Source: TH1177 sp042138015
GTDB taxonomy: Archaea; Thermoproteota; Nitrososphaeria; Nitrososphaerales; Nitrososphaeraceae
Assembly (NCBI GenBank): GCA_042138015.1
Contig: JBHIVA010000033.1
Location: 1-22,453, forward strand
DNA length: 22,453 bases
Direction of reading: 5' to 3'
Position 1 is the first letter of the stretch. Each line of letters begins with the position of its first letter. A program made the position numbers and the translations under genes. Below are positions 15,104 to 22,434 of this stretch, one piece after another. The notes under the pieces are model-generated. The model was given only the letters and a program-made list of their open reading frames with translations, was not told the DNA's origin and did no database searches.

Positions 15104-16975
15104 TTATCTAAGAACTACCAAATCAATTATTTTGGATAAAGTTATAGTATTGTCATATCTTGCACTAATAGTTAAAGTATAATTTCCTGGAACTAGAACT
15201 TCATGAGGTTTTAATTCAAGCCTTATTTTTTTGAATGGTTTTTCCTGTTCCTTTTTCTGTTCTGATTCATTTGCTTGTATGTCTATGCTTTCAGAGATTT
15301 CAGAAATAAAAAAATTACTATCACTAAATGTACCAGTTACATTCCATAATTTACCTGATTTTGATAAACTAGATGAGACTATCATTTTTATTAGTTTGTT
15401 ACTTTCCAAGTTTGTTTCAAAAATATCTCTGCTTTTATTATTATTTTTAATTTGTATATTATGATTAATTAAAATATCTACAAAATCACCTTTGTTAGAT
15501 TTAGAAGTATCTAAAATAATTTTATCTTTTGATACATTCATTGTTATTGGTAACTTGTCTATTTTAGATGATTCCAATAATCCAAGTTTATTTTCTGTCC
15601 ATTCTGTAAACCATATTGATCCTTTGCTATCAATTGCAAATTTTAACGGATTTGAAGTGTTTCCCCATATTTTACTTCTTGTAGGAATATGATATTCTAC
15701 CAAAGTATTATTTTCTGTATCAAAGTATGCTATTGCATTTCCCTCATGTTCGTTAAACCATAATCTTTTATCTCTTAATTCATTAAAATATGGCAAAGTA
15801 GTAGTACTATTTCTAGTTGAAGGAAGGGATGTAGAAAATTGTTTTGTATTTTTTGTAGATGGATCAAGCATAAAGAAAAGATTGGTTGCATGATCGTTTA
15901 TCCACAACCTTCCTTGGTCATCTTCTACAATTCCTACCGGTATTCCTGTATTTTCTGGTAGTTCAAATACATCAAACTCTTTGGTATTTATATCAAAACG
16001 AACAATAGATCCTACTTCAGGATAATCCATAGTACTAAACCAGATTATTTCATTTGACCTTTTTTGATCTTTTTTATATTTAACTTCCGGACGATCATCA
16101 GTATTGATTGTGAAAGAATTATTGTTAATATTGATGGTAGTCTCATTCTTACTTATCGTCAACGGTCCCATAGTAACAAATTTTTGTGCTATTTTGTCTT
16201 TAAAGTCATATTCTATTATTCCTTTTGTGGAATTATTCTCTGCCTTTGAAGGAATCAACACACCTAATTTTTTACCAAAAATTTCAGAAAACCAGACTCT
16301 GTCTTGAGAATCAAACGTAATGGAAGAGGGATAAGACCCTCTTGTAGGAATCTTGTACATTTCAAACTTTTTATCAGTAACGAAATATCTCCATATCGCA
16401 TTATTCACCTGATCAGTAAACCATAGGTCTCCATTTTTGTCAAATTTCATGTCCCATACCATAGAACCAAAAACATCTTCTGTCTTCCAGTTAGGAATTT
16501 CTATAAATTCAGAAAAGTAACCTTTTTCAGGATCAAATAAAATTAGATGCCCTGTCCAGGTAGCAGCTATCCAAATGGTTTCGTTTGATTTTTGGTATTC
16601 ATTTGTTTGGTCATTTTCCTGAGATGTATTAACTGCTATGCCAACAGGTTGCGAACAGAAATACGGAATTGAATATTCTTTTATAAAATATGTAGATTTG
16701 GGAAATGTGGTTCCACATAGATGATTTATATATTTTTCAGGAATTTGTTGTTCTGTTCCATCTTCTTCATTTGATTTTGTATCTTCTAATACTTGTTTTC
16801 CTTGCTGTGTGACATCATTATTGAAATTTATCTCATCTTTAAGTTTGTTATCGTTGAATAATAATGTTGATAAAATGCTAAAGTTGTTGTTATAGATATA
16901 TAATAAATATAGTAATGAAAATATAAGAAAAATAGGTACACTTATAAAAATAACGGTTTTAATTTTTAATTCCAA
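15104..16975 (-). CDS. Extracellular streptogramin-lyase-like beta-propeller protein
   Basis: The protein has 623 residues. Residues about 8-29 are a membrane anchor, followed by a polar linker to about 80. The propeller carries repeated blades of the virginiamycin B lyase type: DKNGDLWFTDQVNNAIWRY, DSQDRVWFSEIFGKKLGV, DDQGRLWINDHATNLF, RLWFNEHEGNAIAYFD and DSKGSIWFTEWTENKLGL. From about residue 480 there is a beta-sandwich region ending in GNYTLTISARYDN, which looks Ig-like. True Vgb enzymes have about 300 residues; this longer, membrane-tethered form is usual in Nitrososphaerales and probably has another substrate. It is paired with the cupredoxin on the same strand (136-base gap), so the two may work together on the cell surface; this is inference. 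Confidence 0.82.
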   Translation of the reverse strand: MELKIKTVIFISVPIFLIFSLLYLLYIYNNNFSILSTLLFNDNKLKDEINFNNDVTQQGKQVLEDTKSNEEDGTEQQIPEKYINHLCGTTFPKSTYFIKEYSIPYFCSQPVGIAVNTSQENDQTNEYQKSNETIWIAATWTGHLILFDPEKGYFSEFIEIPNWKTEDVFGSMVWDMKFDKNGDLWFTDQVNNAIWRYFVTDKKFEMYKIPTRGSYPSSITFDSQDRVWFSEIFGKKLGVLIPSKAENNSTKGIIEYDFKDKIAQKFVTMGPLTISKNETTININNNSFTINTDDRPEVKYKKDQKRSNEIIWFSTMDYPEVGSIVRFDINTKEFDVFELPENTGIPVGIVEDDQGRLWINDHATNLFFMLDPSTKNTKQFSTSLPSTRNSTTTLPYFNELRDKRLWFNEHEGNAIAYFDTENNTLVEYHIPTRSKIWGNTSNPLKFAIDSKGSIWFTEWTENKLGLLESSKIDKLPITMNVSKDKIILDTSKSNKGDFVDILINHNIQIKNNNKSRDIFETNLESNKLIKMIVSSSLSKSGKLWNVTGTFSDSNFFISEISESIDIQANESEQKKEQEKPFKKIRLELKPHEVLVPGNYTLTISARYDNTITLSKIIDLVVLR

Positions 16976-17190
16976 TTCAATACTATTCTATGTTACTGAT
17001 AATTTTTATATTGCTTTTGGTACTAATAGCAAAATTCTGTCTTTTTTTTGAGTTAAATTAAATGTGTTTTTAAGATAAATCGTTCAAATGGTCTAACCTT
17101 ATAGATATTCTATTTTATCTATCTACTTGTTAATTACCATTAAGGTATGACAAGTCAATATTCAGTTTTTGAAAAAACTGTTATATTAAT

Positions 17191-17307
17191 TTATATATAC
17201 ATGATATAAGTAAATCACAAATGATTTTAAAAGAGATTCGATCTATGCTTGAAAAAAGATTTAATATTACTCATACAACAATTCAAATTGAGACATATCA
17301 TATATAG
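17191..17307 (+). pseudogene. C-terminal relic of a cation diffusion facilitator
   Basis: The frame reads DISKSQMILKEIRSMLEK, RFNITHTTIQIETYHI and a stop at 17305-17307. The string I-R-x-M-L-x-x-x-F-x-I-x-H-T-T-I-Q-I-E is typical of the cytoplasmic C-terminal domain of CDF metal-efflux transporters. No membrane-span portion is seen upstream, where 16976-17190 is plain AT-rich sequence holding the propeller gene's promoter. It is a fragment of about 35 codons. Confidence 0.6.
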
Positions 17308-17346
17308 TTTATTTTTAATCAATAAAAAATGGTAATAAATTAAGAA

Positions 17347-17563
17347 ATGAACAAAAATATCAATATGAATATTTCTAAGGATCGAAGACATGGAAGACGT
17401 TATAATAAAGAAGAACTTAGGAAGAATTTTAAGGAAATAATAGACCAAACCTTGAAATTTCGACTTCCAGTTACAGGAATTACAGTATGAGCTGGATACA
17501 AACAATGAAGAAATAGATACTGAAGAAATAAGGAGTATTCTAAAATCTATGGAATTTATATAA
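17347..17563 (+). pseudogene. Small hypothetical gene with one frameshift
   Basis: ATG 17347 begins MNKNINMNISKDRRHGRRYN, then KEELRKNFKEIIDQTL. One base further the coding pattern resumes in another frame as NFDFQLQELQYELDTNNEEI, then DTEEIRSILKSMEFI with a stop at 17561-17563. Joined it is a helical, charged protein of about 71 residues. I do not recognise a function. With a single shift next to an AAATTT run (about 17456-17462), a base-calling error is as likely as real decay. A minus-strand frame over 17227-17505 is a shadow. Confidence 0.5.
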
Positions 17564-17586
17564 AATATTTTCTGCTTACTATAATT

Positions 17587-17595
17587 TTACTGTAA
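17587..17595. promoter_or_regulatory. TTACTGTAA palindrome upstream of the RHH regulator
   Basis: TTACTGTAA is the reverse complement of the two TTACAGTAA sites at 18531-18550. It lies about 150 bases before the regulator start. It is a candidate operator by similarity only. Confidence 0.3.
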
Positions 17596-17744
17596 GAATA
17601 AAATCATTAAATCAAAACTCCTACTATCTATATTTACGTATTCAAAGGTTCATTACCATTCATTATTAATTTCTATATCCATTACTTCAATATAATTAGC
17701 AATAATTTATAATACTTTGAACTAAATTATATCAAGAAAATTAA

Positions 17745-18476
17745 TTGGGTCGTAAAGATTGGGATTATATTGGAGTTCCTAAACTGTTAGTAAGGCGATT
17801 AGAAAACTTTCTAAAAACACCTCACGCTAGAAAATCAGGAATATTGAATAAATCTGAACTTCTACGCAACGCAATAACAAAATATCTTGAAGAACAAGAA
17901 AAACATCTTAACAATATTGAATCGGTTGATGATTTTATTTTAGACATGAAAGAAGGGGATCATATTTTGGTTACATATAACAATAACCAACAATTATCTG
18001 AAATAGTTGTCTCATCTATGAAAAGAAGCATTGATAAAAATCAACTTTTTGTGTTGTTTATATCCAAACAGCAAGAAGAAATATTTGTACATGCTATGGA
18101 AAAAATAGGGGATATAACTAGTCTATATAATAGTCAAGACATCATAATAATTCATACAGATGATTATTATATAGATGGAAACTATTCCATGGATTCTATC
18201 TTTGCTAAATTTAATGAAATCAAGCAAATTGTTCAAAGAAACTCGAAATCTGGATTAAACATTCTTTCTACATTAGAAGGAGATCTATTTACCAGACAAA
18301 AATATGATGAGGCTATATCAATTGAATCAAAATGTCATAAGTCCATGAATATATTTGATATCCCTGTTACCTTGTTATGTCTTTATGAATCTATTCCTGA
18401 AGAACTTGAAGATGTTAGTTTAGAAAATCATGATGTAGTTCTAAAGCGTATTGTTACCAAAACAGGTATTAGGTAG
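17745..18476 (+). CDS. Ribbon-helix-helix protein with MEDS-like C-terminal domain
   Basis: The protein has 243 residues from TTG 17745. Residues 5-55 look like a ribbon-helix-helix (CopG/Arc type) DNA-binding domain: DWDYIGVPKLLVRRLENFL, then NKSELLRNAITKYLEEQE. Residues about 62-240 resemble a MEDS-type sensory domain (EGDHILVTYNNNQQLSEIVV, IIIIHTDDYY, GLNILSTLEGDLF, VTLLCLYES) and would sense a ligand or redox state. It is thus a likely one-component transcription regulator. RHH proteins bind short palindromes as dimers of dimers. The gene is followed, 118 bases on, by the secreted cupredoxin gene, and two TTACAGTAA palindromes lie in that gap. Regulation of the cupredoxin by this protein is my inference. 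The start codon is uncertain because only TTG is available. Confidence 0.75.
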   Translation: MGRKDWDYIGVPKLLVRRLENFLKTPHARKSGILNKSELLRNAITKYLEEQEKHLNNIESVDDFILDMKEGDHILVTYNNNQQLSEIVVSSMKRSIDKNQLFVLFISKQQEEIFVHAMEKIGDITSLYNSQDIIIIHTDDYYIDGNYSMDSIFAKFNEIKQIVQRNSKSGLNILSTLEGDLFTRQKYDEAISIESKCHKSMNIFDIPVTLLCLYESIPEELEDVSLENHDVVLKRIVTKTGIR

Positions 18477-18530
18477 ATTGATCACATTAAAAAATCCTAA
18501 AAAAATAAATCTAATTAATTTTTAATAGCC

Positions 18531-18550
18531 TTACAGTAAGATTACAGTAA
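18531..18550. promoter_or_regulatory. Two TTACAGTAA palindromes one helical turn apart
   Basis: TTACAGTAA at 18531-18539 and again at 18542-18550, 11 bp centre to centre. They lie just upstream of the TATA-like CTTAAATC (about 18560-18567) and 45-64 bases before the cupredoxin ATG. A position upstream of the TATA box suits an activator. The spacing is typical of paired ribbon-helix-helix dimers. Confidence 0.5.
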
Positions 18551-18594
18551 ACAATAAGTCTTAAATCTAATAACATATTTTTTCTATTCCAGAC

Positions 18595-19944
18595 ATGAAT
18601 TCAAAAAAAATAATATCAAGTTTGATATTTGCCTTTCTGGCAGTATCAATAATACCAACGACAAATATCTTCGAAAATGTACAAGCAGAAAAAAACATTG
18701 TAGAGAGTAGAATACTAGATCTATCGCAGTCTAGATCTGTTGATGCGAAATTAGATGATGTTATCGTTTCTGTGGCGCCAATAAGCACCTCAGAGAATGG
18801 GCTAACCACATTTAATTTCACTATAACTGATGAAAAAACTGGATCTGTTCTTAGTCACATAGACTGGCTGATAACTATCAAAGATCCTAACAACCAAAAG
18901 TTATTCCAGAGTTCTACAATTCATTCACATGTAGGTAAAAATTCGTTTTCATATGGGTTTGAAAAAGAAGGTCCACATACAATTTCTGTACAAGTAGCTT
19001 CATTAGGTCCGAAAATGTTAGGTATGGATGTTCCACCACCTGCACAAACTAGAGCAGTAATATCTGGTGATCCAATGAATGGTTGGCAAAAGGATCCAAA
19101 CAAATTCTTTGGTGCCAAGAATATAGACTTTAAATTAGATGTATCTGGTGATGGTAAAGTAACCGTATTAGATAGTAAGAATGATTCAAATGTTAATGTA
19201 GAACAAATCGACAATTCTCCAATACTAGAGGGCAATAACAAAGAAAAGCATAAGGTTAATGTTGAGCTATTGACAAATCCTGAAAAAGTAGTAGTAGGAC
19301 AACCGACCACAGTTATATTAAATGTTAAAACTGAAAACGGTACTGCTATTACACATCCAGACATATTAGCAAAATTATCAAAAGACAAAAATGTATTATA
19401 CCAATCAGCTGAACAGGGAAATCCTGATATAGCAGTCAATGGTGCGTTACATGGACATACTGGACACATAGCATTCGACTACACATTTCCAAAGGCAGGC
19501 ATTTATACCATAGATGCTAAAGTAAATTCTATCCCTGTTTCTAATGTGATGTTTGGCTCAGTAAATCCTAAATACACAATAGTAGTTGAAGAACAACAAG
19601 GGTCAATAGATAAAGAAAAAGAAAATATAATTGAACCAAATGAAGGAACAACTTCTGATATTGTATCAATACTTGGTCAAGAGTCTCCATTCTATGATCT
19701 AGCGAATTTAGAAGTAAAAAAAGGAACTACTGTTACTTTTGTTAATAATGACGCAATACCTCATACCGCAACTAGTACATTAGACGAATTAGGAAATCCA
19801 ACGCCTTCAATTTCAGATGATTTTGATACAGGCTTGCTAAACTTAAATGAAAAATCAGAGATAACCTTTGACCAGGAAGGAAAATTCAACTACTTTTGCA
19901 GCATACATCCTTTTATGCAAGGCTCAATTACTGTAACCAACTAA
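18595..19944 (+). CDS. Secreted cupredoxin with large N-terminal beta-rich region
   Basis: The protein has 449 residues. Residues 1-31 form a signal peptide (KKIISSLIFAFLAVSIIP, ending VQAEK). Residues about 50-160 and 220-335 are two related beta-sandwich-like regions: in the first, IHSHVGKNSFSYGFEKEGPH; in the second, LHGHTGHIAFDYTFPKAG. Both share a H-x-H-x-G-x-x-x-F-x-Y-x-F pattern whose histidines could bind copper. The C-terminal 100 residues are a plastocyanin domain with His390 (IPHTATS), Cys435, His438 and Met441 (YFCSIHPFM). There is no C-terminal membrane span. It should be exported and act in extracellular copper handling or electron transfer. Start ATG 18595 has a TATA-like element at about -30 and two palindromes upstream of that. 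Intact; a minus-strand frame at 18921-19469 is a shadow. Confidence 0.83.
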   Translation: MNSKKIISSLIFAFLAVSIIPTTNIFENVQAEKNIVESRILDLSQSRSVDAKLDDVIVSVAPISTSENGLTTFNFTITDEKTGSVLSHIDWLITIKDPNNQKLFQSSTIHSHVGKNSFSYGFEKEGPHTISVQVASLGPKMLGMDVPPPAQTRAVISGDPMNGWQKDPNKFFGAKNIDFKLDVSGDGKVTVLDSKNDSNVNVEQIDNSPILEGNNKEKHKVNVELLTNPEKVVVGQPTTVILNVKTENGTAITHPDILAKLSKDKNVLYQSAEQGNPDIAVNGALHGHTGHIAFDYTFPKAGIYTIDAKVNSIPVSNVMFGSVNPKYTIVVEEQQGSIDKEKENIIEPNEGTTSDIVSILGQESPFYDLANLEVKKGTTVTFVNNDAIPHTATSTLDELGNPTPSISDDFDTGLLNLNEKSEITFDQEGKFNYFCSIHPFMQGSITVTN

Positions 19945-19970
19945 ATTTTTCTTTTCTTTTTTTTAATTTT
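19945..19970 (+). terminator. T-rich terminator after the secreted cupredoxin gene
   Basis: Directly after the stop codon comes a run of almost only T (TTTTTCTTTTCTTTTTTTT), the usual archaeal termination signal. No hairpin is needed. Confidence 0.6.
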
Positions 19971-20437
19971 AGGTTATTAAGGTTACAGACATATTTAAAA
20001 AATTGAAAGAATGATGCTTCCATAATAAAATACAATTAATTAAAGTTATCAATTTACCCTTCTTAAATCTGATTTACTAAAATAGAGATTATTTTTTCGA
20101 AGCTGAAAAAATACTCCAAATACAAGTTACATATTGTAAAGTTTAGATAATGGGCTAAGATTTACTCTAATCCAGAAATTGCTAAAATTTAATATATTGA
20201 ATTATTAGAAAGACATGAGATTCAAGTATAGATTGGGATTTGAACCCATAAGGTACACTTGGGGGTTCTTGCTTTTATAAATAATTGTTTTCTTCATTAA
20301 TGAAATATAATAACGAATGAAAGGTATAATAGTTTCCAGACCAATAAACATCATTCATTGCTATTATATCAGAAATCTTTCTAAAATCTGATAAGTATGG
20401 CTAAAATTCAAGCAGTTCGAATGAGATAGTCCAACCT
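19971..20437. other. Intergenic stretch with a tRNA-like relic
   Basis: About 465 AT-rich bases between convergent genes. Apart from the tRNA-like fragment at 20229-20270, there is a short inverted repeat (ATCAGA...TCTGAT, 20369-20393) that could end the minus-strand operon. Nothing else was recognised. Confidence 0.45.
20229..20270 (-). other. Degenerate tRNA 3'-half fragment
   Basis: On the minus strand the sequence GTACCTTATGGGTTCAAATC is followed by CCAATCTATAC, which gives a T arm (TGGG / CCCA around the loop TTCAAAT) and a possible acceptor 3' strand. I find no matching 5' acceptor strand or D arm upstream, so it is not a complete tRNA. It resembles the fragment at 13072 only in the T-loop region. 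Confidence 0.4.
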
Positions 20438-20806
20438 TCATCGACTGAACCCAGTAAATAGATTGTAAATTTGCGAATTAAAATTTTTTAGCACCTTTTG
20501 CAACTCCTTACTAGGATTTCCATAAACATCCAATCTATTTATCTTTGCGATATTGAAAATCTTGGGAAGTATTGTTTTGGATGCAAAACTAGTAGTGTGT
20601 GTAAGTGCACTCTCTGAATTTGTATACGTTTCATGGACAATACATTTGGTTTCAGATCTATTAAGATAGAACTGATAACTTGTTGTGTCTGACTCATTAT
20701 TTTCTACCATTCTGCTCATATCCTGTATCAGTGTCTTGAACTCTTCTATTTTTCCTTTTTCTATATCAAATTCTACTCTAACATGTATTTGATGACTATT
20801 CTTCGT
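20438..20806 (-). CDS. ABM-type (putative quinol) monooxygenase starting at ACG
   Basis: The family's first strand and helix, HQIHVRVEFDIEKGKIEEFK, lie upstream of the first ATG (20719), in the same frame with no ATG, GTG or TTG. The frame opens right after a TAA at 20807-20809 with ACG, and a perfect GGAGGT stands 8 bases before that ACG. I therefore place the start at 20806, giving 122 residues. The rest fits antibiotic-biosynthesis-monooxygenase (ABM) domains: SYQFYLNRSETKCIVHETYT, SESALTHTTSFASKTILPKI and RLDVYGNPSKELQKVL. These are small dimeric alpha/beta barrels that oxidise quinols or related aromatics without cofactors. It is the last gene of an operon with the esterase, 41 bases downstream of it. 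If ACG is not used, the remaining protein lacks strand 1 and would be broken. Confidence 0.65.
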   Translation of the reverse strand, partial: TKNSHQIHVRVEFDIEKGKIEEFKTLIQDMSRMVENNESDTTSYQFYLNRSETKCIVHETYTNSESALTHTTSFASKTILPKIFNIAKINRLDVYGNPSKELQKVLKNFNSQIYNLFTGFSR

Positions 20807-20814
20807 TTATTCTT

Positions 20815-20820
20815 ACCTCC
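20815..20820 (-). promoter_or_regulatory. Shine-Dalgarno site GGAGGT
   Basis: On the minus strand GGAGGT is followed by AAGAATAA and then ACG. It is an ideal match to the archaeal 16S rRNA end at normal spacing, and it decides the start of the monooxygenase gene. Confidence 0.6.
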
Positions 20821-20847
20821 AGTTAGATGAATTATCTTTACTTCCTG

Positions 20848-21954
20848 TTAATAATCCAAATATTGGTGTAAAAATTTACTCATTTTAGAGAGAGCTGTAT
20901 AAGTCTCTGGAGTGTTAGATAAAAATATTTGGAAATCATGGGGCATTCCCTCGTATATATCCAGTTTAACTGGAATATCTAATTTGTCTATTGCTTGATA
21001 TAAACGAACAAAGTCACTAAGCATAATCTCGCTAGTCCCACCTTGAATAAGTGTAGGTGGAAATCCTTTACTAAAATTTCCATATACTGGAGAAACATAA
21101 GGATTTTTCTGATCTAAAGGATTAGCATAGGCCATAGACATATTTTCGAAAAGATGTGTAGATGGTAGAATTGGATCAGTATTATTTAACCTGTAATATG
21201 AATCTCCACTTACAGTAACATCTGTCCAAGGAGACCAAAGCACTATTGCAGCTGGAATCCCAATTCCTTCATCACGCATCTTTAGAACAGAACCTGCAAC
21301 TAATCCACCACCAGCAGAGTCTCCATACATGGCAATATCCTCAGGAGAATATCCTTTTTCTTCTATTAATGCTTGAATAACAGATACAACTTCAGTGGTT
21401 GTTTGATTCCACTTTGAAAATGGAGCTAATGTATAGTCAATAGAGATCACCCTAAGGCCAGTTGAATTAGCTACTGACACAACAGCACCTAATGTAGAAT
21501 TAGCACTTAAAAAAACGTATCCTCCGCCGTGTAAATATACTAGAATTTTACCATTGTCTTTCCAGTTTTGTGGTTTGACATCAATGATATTTACATCTCC
21601 TAGTTTAGCATAGGTAATATTAGATTGATAGCTATCTATAACAGTTTGAGGACCATATATATCCATAGATTCCATTTGTTTGTTTAATTTTTTCCATCCT
21701 TCCAGATCGTTAGAGTCTGGAGTTGAAAAAGAAGGTAGATTCATTGTAAGGTTTTTTAGTATTTTTTGGGCTTGCGTTGATATAGTTGTAGGAATAAAGA
21801 TTTTAGTATCATTTTGATTAATATCTGAAGTTGAATTTTGAGCTTGAACAAAATATAGAGATGGTTGCAAGTTAACGGTTAAAAGATATGATAGAAGCAG
21901 GACAGAAGTACAAAAGCTAATAACAAAAGTAATAGATTTTAGTATATTGCTCAT
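20848..21954 (-). CDS. Secreted alpha/beta-hydrolase, HSL-type esterase
   Basis: The protein has 368 residues. Residues 1-38 are a signal peptide (SITFVISFCTSVLLLSYLL, ending VQAQ). The core has the oxyanion-hole motif HGGG (142-145, VYLHGGGYVF), the nucleophile elbow GDSAGG (211-216, Ser213) and the catalytic His339 in MPHDFQIF. The acid is expected near QGGTSEIMLSD (304-314). This is the hormone-sensitive-lipase family, which hydrolyses short-chain esters. Export suggests it acts outside the membrane. It follows the DUF1428-like gene by 19 bases and precedes the ABM gene by 41, so the three form an operon. The grouping with an ABM enzyme suggests breakdown or modification of an ester-linked small molecule, which is inference. 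Confidence 0.85.
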   Translation of the reverse strand: MSNILKSITFVISFCTSVLLLSYLLTVNLQPSLYFVQAQNSTSDINQNDTKIFIPTTISTQAQKILKNLTMNLPSFSTPDSNDLEGWKKLNKQMESMDIYGPQTVIDSYQSNITYAKLGDVNIIDVKPQNWKDNGKILVYLHGGGYVFLSANSTLGAVVSVANSTGLRVISIDYTLAPFSKWNQTTTEVVSVIQALIEEKGYSPEDIAMYGDSAGGGLVAGSVLKMRDEGIGIPAAIVLWSPWTDVTVSGDSYYRLNNTDPILPSTHLFENMSMAYANPLDQKNPYVSPVYGNFSKGFPPTLIQGGTSEIMLSDFVRLYQAIDKLDIPVKLDIYEGMPHDFQIFLSNTPETYTALSKMSKFLHQYLDY

Positions 21955-21973
21955 TTATTATTTCATCTTATTC

Positions 21974-22366
21974 CTAACAAATTAGTCTTTTGAATTCTCC
22001 AGTAATAATCTGTGAGCCAGGAGTAATTAGCTTTGTAAATTCTTCATAACTGTTTTGACATTCTTTATCACTAGACATCTTGGTTACAAATTCATCTCTG
22101 TGGTTTTGATCTCTAAATGACAACATATTTATCCATATATTTTCATCTTCACTCGCCAAAATATTTTTAGAAATATTAGTAAACCCTTCCCAGCTAGTAT
22201 TTTTGGTAAGCGAAAAAAGGTCATATCCTACATCTTCTTTTTTAAACATTTCAATAGATTTCTTTTCTAACTTTAATAATGCTTCATAACTCTTTTTAGG
22301 TGACCTAGTGATCATAAACTCTACACAACTTCCCATATGTTTTTTATTATTTTCTGTTGTATCCAT
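21974..22366 (-). CDS. DUF1428-like small alpha/beta protein
   Basis: The protein has 130 residues: CVEFMITRSPKKSYEALLKL, EKKSIEMFKKEDVGYDLF, then ENIWINMLSFRDQNHRDEF and VTKMSSDKECQNSYEEF, ending ITGEFKRLIC. The arrangement of a strand, a K-rich helix, and a second strand with S-F-R-x-x-x-H-R-D-E-x-x-x-K-M is that of DUF1428, a dimeric alpha/beta-barrel fold like that of ABM proteins. Function unknown. It is the first gene of the three-gene operon. The ATG at 22366 has CATTTATTAGG at about -38 (22400-22410) as the likely TATA box. A tRNA 3' end lies some 70 bases upstream on the same strand. Confidence 0.6.
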   Translation of the reverse strand: MDTTENNKKHMGSCVEFMITRSPKKSYEALLKLEKKSIEMFKKEDVGYDLFSLTKNTSWEGFTNISKNILASEDENIWINMLSFRDQNHRDEFVTKMSSDKECQNSYEEFTKLITPGSQIITGEFKRLIC

Positions 22367-22434
22367 ACTGACTATCTATCTAGATTAATTCACCTTTTCC
22401 TAATAAATGATATACACGCTTGTATGAACAGCAT

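Noticed and set aside
15231..16307. Several plus-strand frames of 60-77 codons
   Set aside because: They are antisense shadows of the propeller gene with low-complexity translations.
17227..17505. 92-codon minus-strand frame
   Set aside because: It is antisense to the CDF relic and to the frameshifted small gene, both of which have better coding character.
18921..19469. 182-codon minus-strand frame
   Set aside because: It is a shadow of the secreted cupredoxin gene, Cys/Ser-rich without any motif.
19928..19936. A further TTACTGTAA
   Set aside because: It lies inside the last codons of the cupredoxin gene (ITVTN), so it is probably a coincidence.
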